64,000 nucleotides of DNA from Bifidobacterium sp. ESL0745 (GCF_029433335.1 NZ_JAQTHX010000001.1:186001-250000); one strand, 5' to 3'. Shown: positions 35,487 through 46,170, counted from the first letter of the stretch. Program-made: numbers and translations. The notes: generated by a model from the letters alone, not told the origin.

Positions 35487-35536
35487 AATACAAACAACCA
35501 TTGCCGTAGTCGGCTCGACTCAGTATCGTGGATACT

Positions 35537-38500
35537 ATGGCTCAATCGGGAAATTTCGTTCAATTACACAACCATACCCATTATTCGTTGCTTGATGGTG
35601 CGTCCAAGATTCCCGATTTGGTGAACCGCGCCAAAGAGCTTGATATGCCGGCTGTCGGCATCACCGACCATGGCAATATGCATGGTGCCTACGAGATGTG
35701 GAGCACTGCTGTCAGCGCCGGTATCAAGCCGATTATCGGTATCGAAGCCTATGTCACACCTGAAACGTCGAGGACGGATAAGACCCGTGTACGTTGGGGC
35801 ACCGAAGCCCAGCGCAGCGATGACGTCTCCGGTGGTGGCTTCATCACTCACATGACGCTTTGGGCAGAAAATGATGAGGGCCTAAGAAACCTCATGAAAG
35901 CTTCGTCGGTGGCCAATCTCGAGGGTCGCGTAGGTAAATGGCCGCGTATGGATTACGAGGTCTTGGAAAAATACCATAAAGGCGTTATTGGTACTTCCGG
36001 CTGCCCATCTGGCATTATCCAGACCCGTTTGCGCTTGGGGCAATATAAAGAAGCATTGCGTGCCGCCCACCAGCTACAGGACATCTTTGGTAAGGATAAT
36101 TTCTATATCGAACTGATGGACCACAATCTTGAGATCGAACGGCGCGTGTCCACTGACCTGCTCAAGATCGCCAAAGACCTGGATGCCCCCATCATCGCCA
36201 CCAACGATTCCCACTACGTCCATGAAGCCGACCGTGGTTCGCAGGACGCGATGCTCTGCATCAATTCCGGCTCGCATCTGGACGATCCCAACCGATTCAA
36301 ATTCGATGGTTCCGGCTACTACATCAAGTCCGCCGAAGAAATGCGCGAGCTTTTCAAGGATTTGCCCGAGGCTTGCGACAATACATTGGAAGTGGCCGAA
36401 CGCTGTAATGTCATGTTCGATGACCACGAGGACGGTGCGTTTATGCCGCTTTTCGACTGTCCGGACGGTTGGGACGAAACCTCGCTCTTCCTTCATGATG
36501 TGCAGCAGGGTCTTGAAAAGCGCTACGACGGCAATGTGCCCGATGACGTGCGCAAACAGGCCGACTATGAATGCGGCGTGATCTGCCAGATGCAGTTCTG
36601 CGGCTACTTCCTCGTGGTTGCCGACTACATCAACTGGGCCAAAACCCACGGCGTGATGGTCGGCCCTGGCCGTGGTTCCGCTGCAGGCTCCATGGTAGCT
36701 TACGCGATGGGTATCACCGAACTCGACCCGCTGAAGCACGGCCTGATCTTCGAACGCTTCCTCAACCCGGAACGTGTCTCCCTACCTGATATCGATATCG
36801 ACTTCGACCCGGAAGGCCGGCAGAAGGTGCTCGATTACGTGGCCGATAAATACGGTCACGACAAGGTGGCGCAGTGCGTCATCTACGGCACCATCAAAAC
36901 CAAGCAGGCGCTGAAGGATTCCGCCCGCATCATGGGGTACGATTTCGCGGTGGGCGACAAAATCACCAAGGCGTTGCCGCCAAGCAAGAACGGCAAGGAC
37001 GCAAGCCTCAAAGACATGTTCGACCCGACCTCCAAGAGATACGCCGAGGCGCGCGAATTCCGCGAGCTTTATGATTCCGACCCGGATGCACGACGCATCA
37101 CCGACCAAGCCAAGGGCATCGAAGGCCTGATTCGCCAGACCGGTGTGCACGCCTGCGCCACCATCATGTCGGCCACGCCGATCACCGACACCTCACCGCT
37201 GCTGGAACGCACCGACGGCACCGTGACCACGACTTTCGAATACCATACCTGCGAAACGCTGGGATTGGTCAAAAACGACTTCCTCGGCCTGTCCAACTTG
37301 ACCGTCATCCGCGACACCTTGAAAAACATCGAGTTGAACGGCAAGAAGCCCATCGACTATACCAAGATTCCGTTGGATGACAAGGAAACCTATGCGCTGT
37401 TGACACGAGGCGACACCCTCGGCGTCTTCCAGCTCGATGGCGACGGGATGCGGGCCCTGCTCAAAAGCCTCAAGCCCGATAACTTCAACGATATATCCGC
37501 ACTCATCGCCCTGTACCGACCGGGCCCGATGGATATGGATTCGCACAACAACTATGCCAAGCGCAAGAACGGTTTGCAGGAGATCACCCCGATCAATGAC
37601 GAGGTGGCCGAGGCGCTTGCCCCGGTGCTCGATGAAACCTATGGTCTGATCGTCTACCAGGAACAGGTGCAGTCCGCCGCGCGAATCCTTGCCGGCTACT
37701 CGCTGGGCCGAGCGGATGTGCTGCGACGTGCGATGGGCAAAAAGAAGCCCGAAGTGCTGGCCAAAGAGCAGGGGCCATTCTTTGAAGGTATGAAGGAGCA
37801 CGGCTACTCGCGCAAGGCCGCACAGGACGTCTGGGACATTCTTGTACCGTTCTCCGGCTATGCGTTCAACAAGGCGCATTCCGCCGCGTACGGCCTGATT
37901 TCCTACTGGACAGCGTATTTGAAGACCCACTATCCAGTGGAATTCATGGCCGCCCTGCTGCAGAACGAACGCAGCAACAAGGACAAGACCGCGCTCTACT
38001 TGGGCGAGGCGCGGCGTATGGGTATCAAGGTACTGCCTCCGGACGTCAACGAATCGCGACTTGAATACGCGCCTGTCGGCGATATCATTCGTTTCGGTCT
38101 CGGTGCCATCCGCAACGTGGGCGACAAGGCCGTGCAGGACATCATCGCCGAGCGCGAGAGCAAACGCGGCAAGTTCGTCAACTTCATGGACTTCATTCGT
38201 CGTGTGCCGTTGAGCGCCCTGAACAAGCGTTTGGTGGAATCGCTGATTAAGGCAGGCGCCTTCGACTCCATCGACCCGAACCGTCGCGCGCTTTTCCAGA
38301 TCCATGAATCCGCGATCGATTCGGTCGTAAGCCTCAAACGCAAGCAGGCAGAAGGTCAGTTCGACCTGTTCAGCGACTTGGGAAGCGATGGGGACGATGA
38401 CGGGTCCGCTGCCGACGCGATGGGAGACGCCCAGGTCACCGTCCCCGATATCGAGGAATGGGACAAGAAGACCAAGCTCAACTTCGAGCGCGAGATGCTC

Positions 38501-39106
38501 GGCCTTTACGTTTCCGACCATCCTCTTTCCGGCATGGCGTCAGTGCTGAACCGCATGCGTGACATGTCCATCGCGCAGCTGATCAATAGCGCGCCGAAAA
38601 TGGATGATCGCCAGCAGGTCACCATCGCGGGGCTTATCACCTCGGTGGATCGTCGTGTCTCCAAGAAGGGCAACCCTTGGGCCATCGTCACGGTGGAGGA
38701 CATGGAAAGTTCCATTCAGTGCATGTTCTTTGGCAAGGCATATACGTCAGCTGCTGAATCCATGGCCGTCGATGAGGTGGTGAAGATTCGTGGGCAGGTC
38801 GAACTGCGTGACGAAACGGTGAGTTTACGGGCCAATGAAATGACCGTGCCGAATCTTGTCGCCGACGATGAGCGGCCATTGGTGCTCACGCTGCCGCAGA
38901 CCGCTTTGAATCGGTCCCACGTCATGGAGCTGGGAAAGATACTCACCAACCATCCCGGTGTCTGCGAAGTCAAACTGGCCATTATGGATTCCGAGGGAAA
39001 CGCGCAGGTGCTGACATTCGGCGATCGGTTTCGCATAAAACGGGAAACAGAGCTTTTTGCTGAGATCAAGATTCTTTTCGGTCCCAAGTGTCTGCCGGCG
39101 TCATAG
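35537..39106 (+). CDS. dnaE: DNA polymerase III alpha subunit
   Basis: About 1,189 residues; replicative polymerase. N-terminal PHP domain (LHNHTHYSLLDGASKIPDL, DHGNMHGAYEMW), polymerase domain with catalytic Asp set in SLPDIDIDFDPEGRQKVLDYV (about 417-437) and FNKAHSAAYGLISYWTAYLK (about 776-795), helix-hairpin-helix, and a C-terminal OB-fold (IAGLITSVDRRVSKKGNPWAIVTVED, about 1033-1058). Start ATG 35537 is chosen over GTG 35528; neither has a good Shine-Dalgarno. The chromosome composition is normal again from here on. Confidence 0.97.
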   Translation: MAQSGNFVQLHNHTHYSLLDGASKIPDLVNRAKELDMPAVGITDHGNMHGAYEMWSTAVSAGIKPIIGIEAYVTPETSRTDKTRVRWGTEAQRSDDVSGGGFITHMTLWAENDEGLRNLMKASSVANLEGRVGKWPRMDYEVLEKYHKGVIGTSGCPSGIIQTRLRLGQYKEALRAAHQLQDIFGKDNFYIELMDHNLEIERRVSTDLLKIAKDLDAPIIATNDSHYVHEADRGSQDAMLCINSGSHLDDPNRFKFDGSGYYIKSAEEMRELFKDLPEACDNTLEVAERCNVMFDDHEDGAFMPLFDCPDGWDETSLFLHDVQQGLEKRYDGNVPDDVRKQADYECGVICQMQFCGYFLVVADYINWAKTHGVMVGPGRGSAAGSMVAYAMGITELDPLKHGLIFERFLNPERVSLPDIDIDFDPEGRQKVLDYVADKYGHDKVAQCVIYGTIKTKQALKDSARIMGYDFAVGDKITKALPPSKNGKDASLKDMFDPTSKRYAEAREFRELYDSDPDARRITDQAKGIEGLIRQTGVHACATIMSATPITDTSPLLERTDGTVTTTFEYHTCETLGLVKNDFLGLSNLTVIRDTLKNIELNGKKPIDYTKIPLDDKETYALLTRGDTLGVFQLDGDGMRALLKSLKPDNFNDISALIALYRPGPMDMDSHNNYAKRKNGLQEITPINDEVAEALAPVLDETYGLIVYQEQVQSAARILAGYSLGRADVLRRAMGKKKPEVLAKEQGPFFEGMKEHGYSRKAAQDVWDILVPFSGYAFNKAHSAAYGLISYWTAYLKTHYPVEFMAALLQNERSNKDKTALYLGEARRMGIKVLPPDVNESRLEYAPVGDIIRFGLGAIRNVGDKAVQDIIAERESKRGKFVNFMDFIRRVPLSALNKRLVESLIKAGAFDSIDPNRRALFQIHESAIDSVVSLKRKQAEGQFDLFSDLGSDGDDDGSAADAMGDAQVTVPDIEEWDKKTKLNFEREMLGLYVSDHPLSGMASVLNRMRDMSIAQLINSAPKMDDRQQVTIAGLITSVDRRVSKKGNPWAIVTVEDMESSIQCMFFGKAYTSAAESMAVDEVVKIRGQVELRDETVSLRANEMTVPNLVADDERPLVLTLPQTALNRSHVMELGKILTNHPGVCEVKLAIMDSEGNAQVLTFGDRFRIKRETELFAEIKILFGPKCLPAS

Positions 39107-39454
39107 ACTTCTTCGGCGCTTGGTGCCGCAATCGGTTTCTGTGCCCCGATCGCCTCGTTTGATGACCTGTTGACGCCTCAAGAACCAAAAATCGAAAGAT
39201 TCGTCATGGTATTTTCGAATATTTCATCTTTTGGTTTGCCTGTAATATTGGGAAAGCCTCAAATCGTCACTATATCCGTTTTCGGTAGTTTGGCACAATG
39301 AGACCTCGGTCAATCGCAAGTCGGGGGTTTCGCGTCATCTGTCTGTCGATCTGCTGTTCTTCTTTGTCGATGAAAGCGGACCGTTTTCCCACACTATCTC
39401 AGCATGTGAGTGCGAGAGAATGATGGTATCGCATGCAGAATACGATAGACAAGT
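39107..39454. other. Region between dnaE and hisD
   Basis: 348 bases; no gene seen. It should contain the his promoter and leader. No His-rich leader peptide, T-box or clear hexamer pair was recognised. Confidence 0.4.
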
Positions 39455-40852
39455 ATGAGCGATAACACCATGCGAATTATTGACCTGCGCGGAAAGCGCC
39501 TCACCCGCGCACAGATGTTGGAAGCCATGCCCCGAGCTGAAATGGGCACGAACGAAGCCAGCAGCGCTGTGCGCCCTATTCTCGATGATGTCAAGGCCCG
39601 CGGAGCTGCTGCCTTGCGTGATTTCGAGGAGAAATTCGATCACATTCGCCCGCACCATCTGCGCGTGCCCGTCGAAGCGATGCAAAGCGCGCTGAAAGAG
39701 CTTGACCCCGAAGTCCGCGCCGCCATCGAGGAGTCGGTGCGCCGCATCCGCAAGGTCTGCCACTCGCAGGTTCCCAAGGACTTCTACACCGATTTGGCCG
39801 AGGGTGCTCGCGTTGCCGAACGCTGGGTGCCGATCGAGCGCGTCGGCCTGTATGTGCCCGGTGGCAAGGCCGTCTACCCGACTTCCGTGATCATGAATGC
39901 CGTGCCAGCGCAGGTCGCGGGCGTCTCGTCGCTGGCCATCGCCACGCCTCCCAGCGCCGATAATGACGGTCTGCCCAACAAGACCATCCTCGCCACCTGT
40001 GCGATCCTCGGCGTCGAGGAAGTCTACGCGGTCGGCGGGGCGCAGGCCATCGCCATGTTCGCTTACGGTGCCAATGGAAGCGAGCCGCAGGACGGCGAAG
40101 TGCTGTGCGAGCCGGTCGACAAGATCACCGGGCCGGGCAACATCTTTGTGGCCACGGCCAAGAGCATGGTTTCCGGCATCGTCGGCATCGACGCGGTCGC
40201 CGGGCCCACCGAAATCGCGATTCTCGCGGACAAGACCGCCAATCCGAGCTGGGTGGCTGCCGATTTGATCGGTCAGGCTGAACATGACGAGCTCGCCGGT
40301 TCCGTCCTGATCACCGACAGCGAGGAGCTGGCCAAGAAGACTCAGGAAAGCCTTGATTATCGCGTTCCGAAGACGATGTCGCACGAGCGCGTCGCCACTT
40401 CGCTCACCGGTCGCCAGTCCGGCATCATTTTGACCGACAATTTGGACCAGTCGGTGGATGCCGCCAACGCCTACGCTGCCGAGCACCTGGAGATTCAGAC
40501 CGAAAACCCGGACGAGGTCGTGCCGCGTATCAAGAACGCCGGCGCCATCTTCCGCGGGCCGTATTCGCCGGTTCCGCTGGGCGACTACATGTCCGGCTCC
40601 AACCACGTTTTGCCCACCGGTGGCACCGCCCGCTTCGCCTGCGGCCTTGGCGTGCACACCTTCATGAAGCCGATTGAAGTCATCGAATACGACGAGCAGG
40701 GTCTCAAACCATTGGCTTCGCTGATCAATGCCTTTGCGGTCTCCGAGGACCTTCCGGCCCACGGCGAGTGCGTGCTGAGCCGTTTCGTCGACGACCCGTA
40801 CGACAAGGCCACGCTCAAAGAGCAGGAACGCAAGGCCGGCCTGCGCAAGTAG
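39455..40852 (+). CDS. hisD: Histidinol dehydrogenase
   Basis: 465 residues, catalyses the last two steps of histidine synthesis. Seen: VERIGLYVPGG-type block (VGLYVPGGKAVYPTSVIMNAVPAQVAG, about 130-156), the NAD and zinc region GPTEIAILADKTANPSWVAADLIGQAEHDELA, and the C-terminal FRGPYSPVPLGDYMSGSNHVLPTGGTARFACGLGV (about 368-402). Zinc ligands Gln and His in LIGQAEHDE and Asp, His in the C-terminal block are present. ATG 39455 is taken; Met at 39470 is an alternative. Confidence 0.97.
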   Translation: MSDNTMRIIDLRGKRLTRAQMLEAMPRAEMGTNEASSAVRPILDDVKARGAAALRDFEEKFDHIRPHHLRVPVEAMQSALKELDPEVRAAIEESVRRIRKVCHSQVPKDFYTDLAEGARVAERWVPIERVGLYVPGGKAVYPTSVIMNAVPAQVAGVSSLAIATPPSADNDGLPNKTILATCAILGVEEVYAVGGAQAIAMFAYGANGSEPQDGEVLCEPVDKITGPGNIFVATAKSMVSGIVGIDAVAGPTEIAILADKTANPSWVAADLIGQAEHDELAGSVLITDSEELAKKTQESLDYRVPKTMSHERVATSLTGRQSGIILTDNLDQSVDAANAYAAEHLEIQTENPDEVVPRIKNAGAIFRGPYSPVPLGDYMSGSNHVLPTGGTARFACGLGVHTFMKPIEVIEYDEQGLKPLASLINAFAVSEDLPAHGECVLSRFVDDPYDKATLKEQERKAGLRK

Positions 40853-40934
40853 GTCATTTCATTCTCGGCCTCGGGCTCGGCGGTCTGAAACTGCTGACCC
40901 CGAGGCTATTGAAATTATCGGGAGGAAACCGGAT

Positions 40935-41333
40935 ATGATCGCCTACGCACATGAACGGAGCATCACTGCCGAGCAACTTGCTTCTGTGTTCGATCGATCC
41001 GGAATCCATCGCCCGACCAAGGATTTGGCCAGGTTGCAGGAAATGCTCGACCATGCCGATGTCTTATGGACGGCGTGGGACGGCAAGCGTCTTGTCGGCG
41101 TGGCACGTGCATTGACCGATTTCAGCTACGCCTGTTATCTCTCCGATCTGGCAGTCGACAGGGATTACCAACCTCAGGGTATCGGCCGAAAACTGGTTGA
41201 CGGCGTTCGCAGTACGATTGGGTCGGATGTGTCGTTGGTGCTGCTGGCGGCAGATAAAGCAATGCAATATTATCCCCGCATAGGTTTCCGCCATGCCGAC
41301 AACGCGTTCATGATTGCCAGACGGCCGTTCTAG
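40935..41333 (+). CDS. GNAT-family N-acetyltransferase
   Basis: 132 residues. Acetyl-CoA loop in DLAVDRDYQPQGIGRKLVDGV (about 71-91), preceded by LVGVARALTDFSYACYLSDL and followed by VLLAADKAMQYYPRIGFRHADNAF, the typical motif B. Substrate unknown. GGGAGG precedes the ATG. Its place between hisD and hisC does not prove a histidine role. Confidence 0.88.
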   Translation: MIAYAHERSITAEQLASVFDRSGIHRPTKDLARLQEMLDHADVLWTAWDGKRLVGVARALTDFSYACYLSDLAVDRDYQPQGIGRKLVDGVRSTIGSDVSLVLLAADKAMQYYPRIGFRHADNAFMIARRPF

Positions 41334-41375
41334 GAATGAGGTTGGTGGCCGTTTTCCCAACATGAAGTGCGATGA

Positions 41376-41500
41376 GATGCAGAAAAGTGTTCATTTCAGC
41401 TGCTCAGTGAGCACTTTTTGCCATGGAGTCGGTAAGATGCTAGAAAGTGGTCATTTAGAGTGGTTCAGTGACCGTTTTCTTGCATGGCCGGTACCGAATG
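41376..41500 (+). repeat. Two 60-bp imperfect tandem repeats with a hairpin, upstream of hisC
   Basis: Copies at 41376-41435 and 41436-41495, with a third partial copy starting GAATGCTGGAAA at 41496 and a degenerate one before. Each holds a stem: GTGTTCA/TGAGCAC (41387-41393, 41408-41414) and GTGGTCA/TGACCGT (41447-41453, 41469-41475), where one central pair differs in both arms while pairing is kept. The last copy ends about 40 bases before hisC. Confidence 0.55.
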
Positions 41501-41539
41501 CTGGAAACAGGACATTGTCGAAATGAAGGGAAGAGCAAG

Positions 41540-42703
41540 ATGACCAATTCGATTCCACAGAATCTGCCGCTGCGTAACGACCTCATCGGAGAGGAGCCTT
41601 ACGGGGCGCCACAGCTCGACGTGCCGGTGTGCCTGAACGTCAATGAGAATCCGTACCAGCCTGCGCCGGATGTCGTCAACGAAATAGCCGAGGACGTGCG
41701 CAAAATCGCCCCGACGCTCAACCGTTACCCGGATCGTGAGCACACCAAGCTGCGTCAGGCGTTTTCGGACTACCTTGCACGTGAATCCGGTGTGGAGCTC
41801 GGCGTCGAGCAGCTGTGGGGCGCCAACGGCAGCAACGAGATCATGCTGCAGCTGTTCCAAGCCTTTGGCGGACCGGGACGCAAGGCGTTGGGCGCCGATC
41901 CGACCTATTCCATGTACCCCGAATATGCGCGTGACACGTTCACCAAGTGGATTACCGTCAAGCGCAACGCTGATTTTTCGCTCGATCTAGATGCGTTGCT
42001 TGCCGCGATCGATCGGGAGCAACCCTCGATTATCCTTCTGACCAGCCCGAACAACCCGACTGGCACCATTCTGCCGATGGGCCAGCTGGAAGCCGTGCTG
42101 AAAGCCGCACAAAACGCCAAGGTCGATAGGGCGGCAGAAGGTGTGCATCCGGTGGTCGTGGTGGATGAGGCCTATATCGAATTCCGTGCTCCCGGCACGC
42201 CGACGGCGCTTCAACTGCTCGTGAAATACCCGAACCTTGCCGTAAGCCGCACCATGAGCAAGGCTTTTGCTTTCGCTGGTGCGCGCGTAGGCTATCTGGC
42301 CGCTGACCAGGGCATCGTCGATTGTGTGCGTATCGTGCGCATGCCCTACCACCTTTCTGCTGTCACCCAGGCCACGGCGCTCGCCGCGTTCAAACACACC
42401 GACGAACAGCTCAGCCAGGTAAAACATCTGCGCGAAACCCGCGAGGCGACGGCCGCATGGCTGAAAACCCAGACTTGGCATGGCAAGCCGCTTCAGGTCG
42501 CTGATTCCCAATCCAATTTTGTCCTCTTTGGTGGTTCATTCGAAGATCGCGAGCGCATTTTCGACGAGCTGTTGAAGCGCGGCGTACTGATTCGTGTGGT
42601 CGGCCCGGACGGCTGGTTGCGTGTGTGCATGGGCACCGACGAGGAGATGGCCCGTTTCCGCGAGACGTTGACACAAGTGCTGGCACAGCTCGAAAACGAA
42701 TAG
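41540..42703 (+). CDS. hisC: Histidinol-phosphate aminotransferase
   Basis: 387 residues; PLP aminotransferase that makes histidinol phosphate. Seen: [22 protein letters not shown] (about 33-54), [52 protein letters not shown] and the PLP-Lys motif [18 protein letters not shown] (about 236-253). Start ATG 41540 follows GAAGGGA; the frame is open upstream to 41468 but that part lies in the tandem repeats. hisB follows. Confidence 0.95.
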   Translation: MTNSIPQNLPLRNDLIGEEPYGAPQLDVPVCLNVNENPYQPAPDVVNEIAEDVRKIAPTLNRYPDREHTKLRQAFSDYLARESGVELGVEQLWGANGSNEIMLQLFQAFGGPGRKALGADPTYSMYPEYARDTFTKWITVKRNADFSLDLDALLAAIDREQPSIILLTSPNNPTGTILPMGQLEAVLKAAQNAKVDRAAEGVHPVVVVDEAYIEFRAPGTPTALQLLVKYPNLAVSRTMSKAFAFAGARVGYLAADQGIVDCVRIVRMPYHLSAVTQATALAAFKHTDEQLSQVKHLRETREATAAWLKTQTWHGKPLQVADSQSNFVLFGGSFEDRERIFDELLKRGVLIRVVGPDGWLRVCMGTDEEMARFRETLTQVLAQLENE

Positions 42704-42794
42704 TTGTAATGCTTGCGGTATTCCGTCTGACTCCGCTATGAATTATGATGGTGTACGACTTGAGATGTGTGTGAACCAGCGAAAAGGAGCGGAC

Positions 42795-43397
42795 ATGGCA
42801 AGAACGGCGACGATAGTGCGGCAGACCAGCGAATCCAAGGTTGAACTGAGCCTGAATCTTGATGGCACCGGCAAAACCGACATCGAGACCTCAGTACCCT
42901 TCTATAACCACATGATGAATGCGCTTGGTAAACATTCGCTGATCGATCTGAAGATCAGGGCCAAGGGCGACACCGACATCGACGTACACCATACCGTGGA
43001 GGACACGGCCATCGTTTTCGGCGAGGCGCTGAAGCAGGCGTTGGGTGACAAGCGCGGTATCCGCCGGTTCGCCGATGCCACGGTTCCGCTCGATGAAGCG
43101 TTGGCCCGTGCGGTGGTCGATATTTCCGGCCGTCCGTACGCCGTGTGCACCGGCGAACCTGCCGGTTTTGAATATGCCATGATCGGCGGGCATTTCACTG
43201 GCTCACTGGTTCGCCACGTCATGGAATCCATCGCCTTCCACGCCGATCTCTGCCTGCACATGACGGTGCTGGCAGGCCGCGATCCGCACCATATCGCTGA
43301 AGCCGAGTTCAAGGCGCTGGCCCGTGCGCTGCGTTTCGCGGTCGAGCCCGATCCTCGTATCGCCGGCATCATTCCGAGCACCAAAGGGGCGCTGTGA
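42795..43397 (+). CDS. hisB: Imidazoleglycerol-phosphate dehydratase
   Basis: 200 residues, monofunctional form. Mn-binding His motifs in [17 protein letters not shown] (about 64-80) and [17 protein letters not shown] (about 163-179); N-terminal [22 protein letters not shown] 42795 is chosen because AAGGAG lies at 42784-42789 and the protein then begins [14 protein letters not shown] as in the family; the ORF is open to 42738. Its stop overlaps the next start (TGATG). Confidence 0.96.
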   Translation: MARTATIVRQTSESKVELSLNLDGTGKTDIETSVPFYNHMMNALGKHSLIDLKIRAKGDTDIDVHHTVEDTAIVFGEALKQALGDKRGIRRFADATVPLDEALARAVVDISGRPYAVCTGEPAGFEYAMIGGHFTGSLVRHVMESIAFHADLCLHMTVLAGRDPHHIAEAEFKALARALRFAVEPDPRIAGIIPSTKGAL

Positions 43398-44377
43398 TGA
43401 GTGAACGTCGTGACGATGACAAAGATAACGACGACTTCAAGAATTTCGACAATGCCGACGATGCCAACAACGCGAACGATGCCAATGATGCTAACAATGC
43501 AGGCAAGGCCAATGACACCAACGATTCTGAAGGCCTGAAAGGTTCTAACAACCCCATCGGCGCCAATAATGCCGACAGTTTTGAGGATTCCGTCGATACC
43601 AACGGTTCCGGCGATTCTTTCGATGAAAACGACGAGCTGTTCAGCGATGAGGAATTGGAAGCGGCCCTCGCCGGTTTTGAGAAGGAATTTGCGGACGAGC
43701 CCGATGGCGGGAATGCCGGCAGCGGTGATGCCGCAAACGGAAAGGATCCTCGCGCCGGCAATGATGTTTCGGGTCGTGTCATGGATCAAGGCAGTAACGA
43801 TTCCGTCGATTCCGGTATGGCCGGCGAAGATGATGCCTCCAAGCGCTCCGACCGCAAAATCACCGATGAACTCGACAAGATGGACTTTGACGAGGAGCTG
43901 GAAGGTCTTATCGGCAACCGGGCCAAGGTGGCCGTGCTCATCACCAGGCTGATTTCCGCGGATCTGCTAGCTGCATTCTGCCAGATCGCGGACATCTCCG
44001 CCGACTGCGTGGCCGACGAAAACGGGGCCGTGGCCGTCCTTCATAACCTCGATGGCGATGCGCCCGAAGGTGCGGCGAAAGACCTCACCAGCGTGGTCAA
44101 CGGCATGCCAGCGGTACTTTCCGTCAATCGTGCGGACAAGCTCGTCTCCACGCTTTACATGGCCGGTGAACCGGGCCAGCAGTTTGCGCCGCCGGTGCTA
44201 TTCACCACCACGCCCAAGTGCGTCGAGGACCTGATGCTGGGTATCACCGATGTCGCCGGGCTGAAAGAGCAAGGCGAGCATGTGGTGCCGACCGCGGATT
44301 TCGACCGCAAGAAGGCGTTGCAGGTGATTGCCGAGCATACCCGTATGCGTGGCCGCGGCAAACCCAACATCGAGTGA
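43397..44377 (+). CDS. Acidic protein of unknown function inside the his operon
   Basis: 326 residues, not recognised. The first about 150 are low-complexity and very acidic (D-N-A/N-D/A-N-N repeats, then SFDENDELFSDEELEAALAGFEKEF). The last about 175 form a folded domain (ELDKMDFDEELEGLIGNRAKVAVLITRLISADLLAAFCQIADISADC..., ALQVIAEHTRMRGRGKPNIE). The start overlaps the hisB stop, so it is co-translated with hisB. Placement between hisB and hisH suggests a link to the pathway, or simply carriage in the transcript. No catalytic motif was seen. Confidence 0.75.
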   Translation: MSERRDDDKDNDDFKNFDNADDANNANDANDANNAGKANDTNDSEGLKGSNNPIGANNADSFEDSVDTNGSGDSFDENDELFSDEELEAALAGFEKEFADEPDGGNAGSGDAANGKDPRAGNDVSGRVMDQGSNDSVDSGMAGEDDASKRSDRKITDELDKMDFDEELEGLIGNRAKVAVLITRLISADLLAAFCQIADISADCVADENGAVAVLHNLDGDAPEGAAKDLTSVVNGMPAVLSVNRADKLVSTLYMAGEPGQQFAPPVLFTTTPKCVEDLMLGITDVAGLKEQGEHVVPTADFDRKKALQVIAEHTRMRGRGKPNIE

Positions 44378-44627
44378 CGGCATTTGTTTTGACGCGATTC
44401 GTCCGTCACCGCTCGCTTTGTAGGTCCGATAATGTCGCTTCAAACCGATGCGGTGCGATAGTTCCGGTATTCAATATGTGTGTGACAACGGGAGTTTCAT
44501 TGTCGCTCCGGCAAGAAGTGGCAAGATTTCGGATGCTGGATTCTCGCAGGCTTCGCGAACCCTGGTGCGTGATACTTGGAATGGTTTTTAGATTCGGGTG
44601 AGAAAAAGACAATGGAGGGAATCGGGC

Positions 44628-45326
44628 ATGACAGAAGTAGTCGTATTTGATTACGGATTCGGCAATGTGCGTTCGATGATGCGCGCGCTCGCCCATATCG
44701 GGCTTGAGCCTACGTTGACCAGCAACCGCGGGCAGGCGCTTGAGGCCGATGGCCTGGTGGTACCTGGTGTTGGCGCGTTCGCAGCGTGCATGGACGGGCT
44801 CAAAGCAGTGGGTGGTGATCAGGTCATCCTCGGCAGACTTGCCGCAGGACGTCCGGTACTCGGTGTGTGCGTCGGGCTGCAGATCATGTTCACGCAAGGC
44901 ACGGAAGGCGGAACGGCGTGTGAAGGTCTTGGTGTCATCGATGGCAGCGTGGATTTTCTCGATGCGGACGTAGTGCCGCACATGGGCTGGGACACGATCA
45001 GCGTCCCCGATGATTCGGTGATTCTGCATGGGATTGAAAACGAACGTTTCTATTTTGTGCATTCATACGCATCCATGAGTGCGAATATTTCCAAAAACCG
45101 TCTCGTCTCCGTTGATCCGAGTGTCTCCGGGTTTGATGGCTGTCGTGGTCATGCACAAGTCCCAATTGATGATGTCAAAAATCAAAAAGTGGGATGGTGT
45201 GATTACGGGCGTAGCCATTTCGTGGCTTCCTATGAACGCGGTCCGCTTTCGGCCACCCAGTTTCACCCTGAGAAGTCTGGCGAAGCTGGCGCCCAGTTGC
45301 TCAAAAACTGGGCCGCAATGTTGTAA
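44628..45326 (+). CDS. hisH: Imidazole glycerol phosphate synthase, glutaminase subunit
   Basis: 232 residues; supplies ammonia from glutamine to HisF. Class I amidotransferase: FDYGFGNVRSM at the N-terminus, catalytic Cys in RPVLGVCVGLQIMF (about 78-91), His-Glu in TQFHPEKSG near the C-terminus. Within the typical size range. ATG 44628 is chosen for the GGAGG at 44614-44618; the ORF opens at 44598. hisF is not in this window. Confidence 0.95.
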   Translation: MTEVVVFDYGFGNVRSMMRALAHIGLEPTLTSNRGQALEADGLVVPGVGAFAACMDGLKAVGGDQVILGRLAAGRPVLGVCVGLQIMFTQGTEGGTACEGLGVIDGSVDFLDADVVPHMGWDTISVPDDSVILHGIENERFYFVHSYASMSANISKNRLVSVDPSVSGFDGCRGHAQVPIDDVKNQKVGWCDYGRSHFVASYERGPLSATQFHPEKSGEAGAQLLKNWAAML

Positions 45327-45438
45327 CACGAAAAATGTGCAATATGGTTGCGTTGCGTTTCAAAGCGCGTAAGACCTGCAAACCATATCGCCTAATGTAT
45401 GTTTGTGAACGAATACCATTTGACTCAAAGGAGACAAC

Positions 45439-46170
45439 ATGTTGACATTGCTTCCGGCCGTTGATGTCCGAGGTGGCAAGGCCGTGCGGCTTCGCCAAGG
45501 CAAGTCCGGTTCCGAGACTGATTATGGCAGTCCCTATCAGGCGGCGCAAACCTGGGCCGATGAAGGGGCGAACTGGATTCATCTGGTTGATCTCGATGCT
45601 GCGTTCGGCACCGGCGACAACCGTTCGAAGCTACGCGAAATCGGTGAAAGACTGGGCGACAAAGTCCATATCGAAATGAGCGGCGGCATTCGTGACGATG
45701 CAAGCATCGAGGCGGTTTTCGAAGCGGGGGCGTCCCGCGTTAATATCGGCACGGCAGCGCTGGAAAATCCGGAGTGGACCGCAAAAGTCATCAAGACATA
45801 TGGCGACAAAGTAGCCATCAGCCTTGACGTCAAAGGCCATACGCTGGCCGGTCGTGGTTGGACCAGTAAGGGTGGCGACCTGTTCGAGACGATGAAGATG
45901 CTCGATGAAGCTGGCTGCCAACGGTATGTCGTCACTGACGTAGCCCATGACGGCATGATGGACGGGCCGAACCTTGGTCTGTTGCGTGAGGTGGCCGAAC
46001 GCACGCCGGCCCATGTCACCGCTTCCGGTGGCATTTCGAGTCTTGAGGATATCCGGGCGGTCTCGAAGCTGGAAAGCGTGGGCGTGGACGCGGCCATTCT
46101 CGGCAAGTCCCTTTATGCTCATGCCTTCACACTCCGTCAGGCTCTTGAAATGGCACGTGAGAATCGATAA
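45439..46170 (+). CDS. hisA: ProFAR isomerase HisA, probably the bifunctional PriA
   Basis: 243-residue beta/alpha barrel. N-terminal [21 protein letters not shown] with the catalytic Asp, second Asp in [14 protein letters not shown] (about 169-182), phosphate loop ASGGISS. In actinobacteria lacking trpF this enzyme also isomerises phosphoribosyl anthranilate (PriA); the sequence has the PriA-like [17 protein letters not shown] block, but dual activity is inferred. AAAGGAG precedes the ATG. Confidence 0.93.
   Translation: MLTLLPAVDVRGGKAVRLRQGKSGSETDYGSPYQAAQTWADEGANWIHLVDLDAAFGTGDNRSKLREIGERLGDKVHIEMSGGIRDDASIEAVFEAGASRVNIGTAALENPEWTAKVIKTYGDKVAISLDVKGHTLAGRGWTSKGGDLFETMKMLDEAGCQRYVVTDVAHDGMMDGPNLGLLREVAERTPAHVTASGGISSLEDIRAVSKLESVGVDAAILGKSLYAHAFTLRQALEMARENR

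Noticed and set aside
39107..39454. Histidine leader peptide or T-box before hisD
   Set aside because: No run of His codons and no T-box core sequence was found in the interval.
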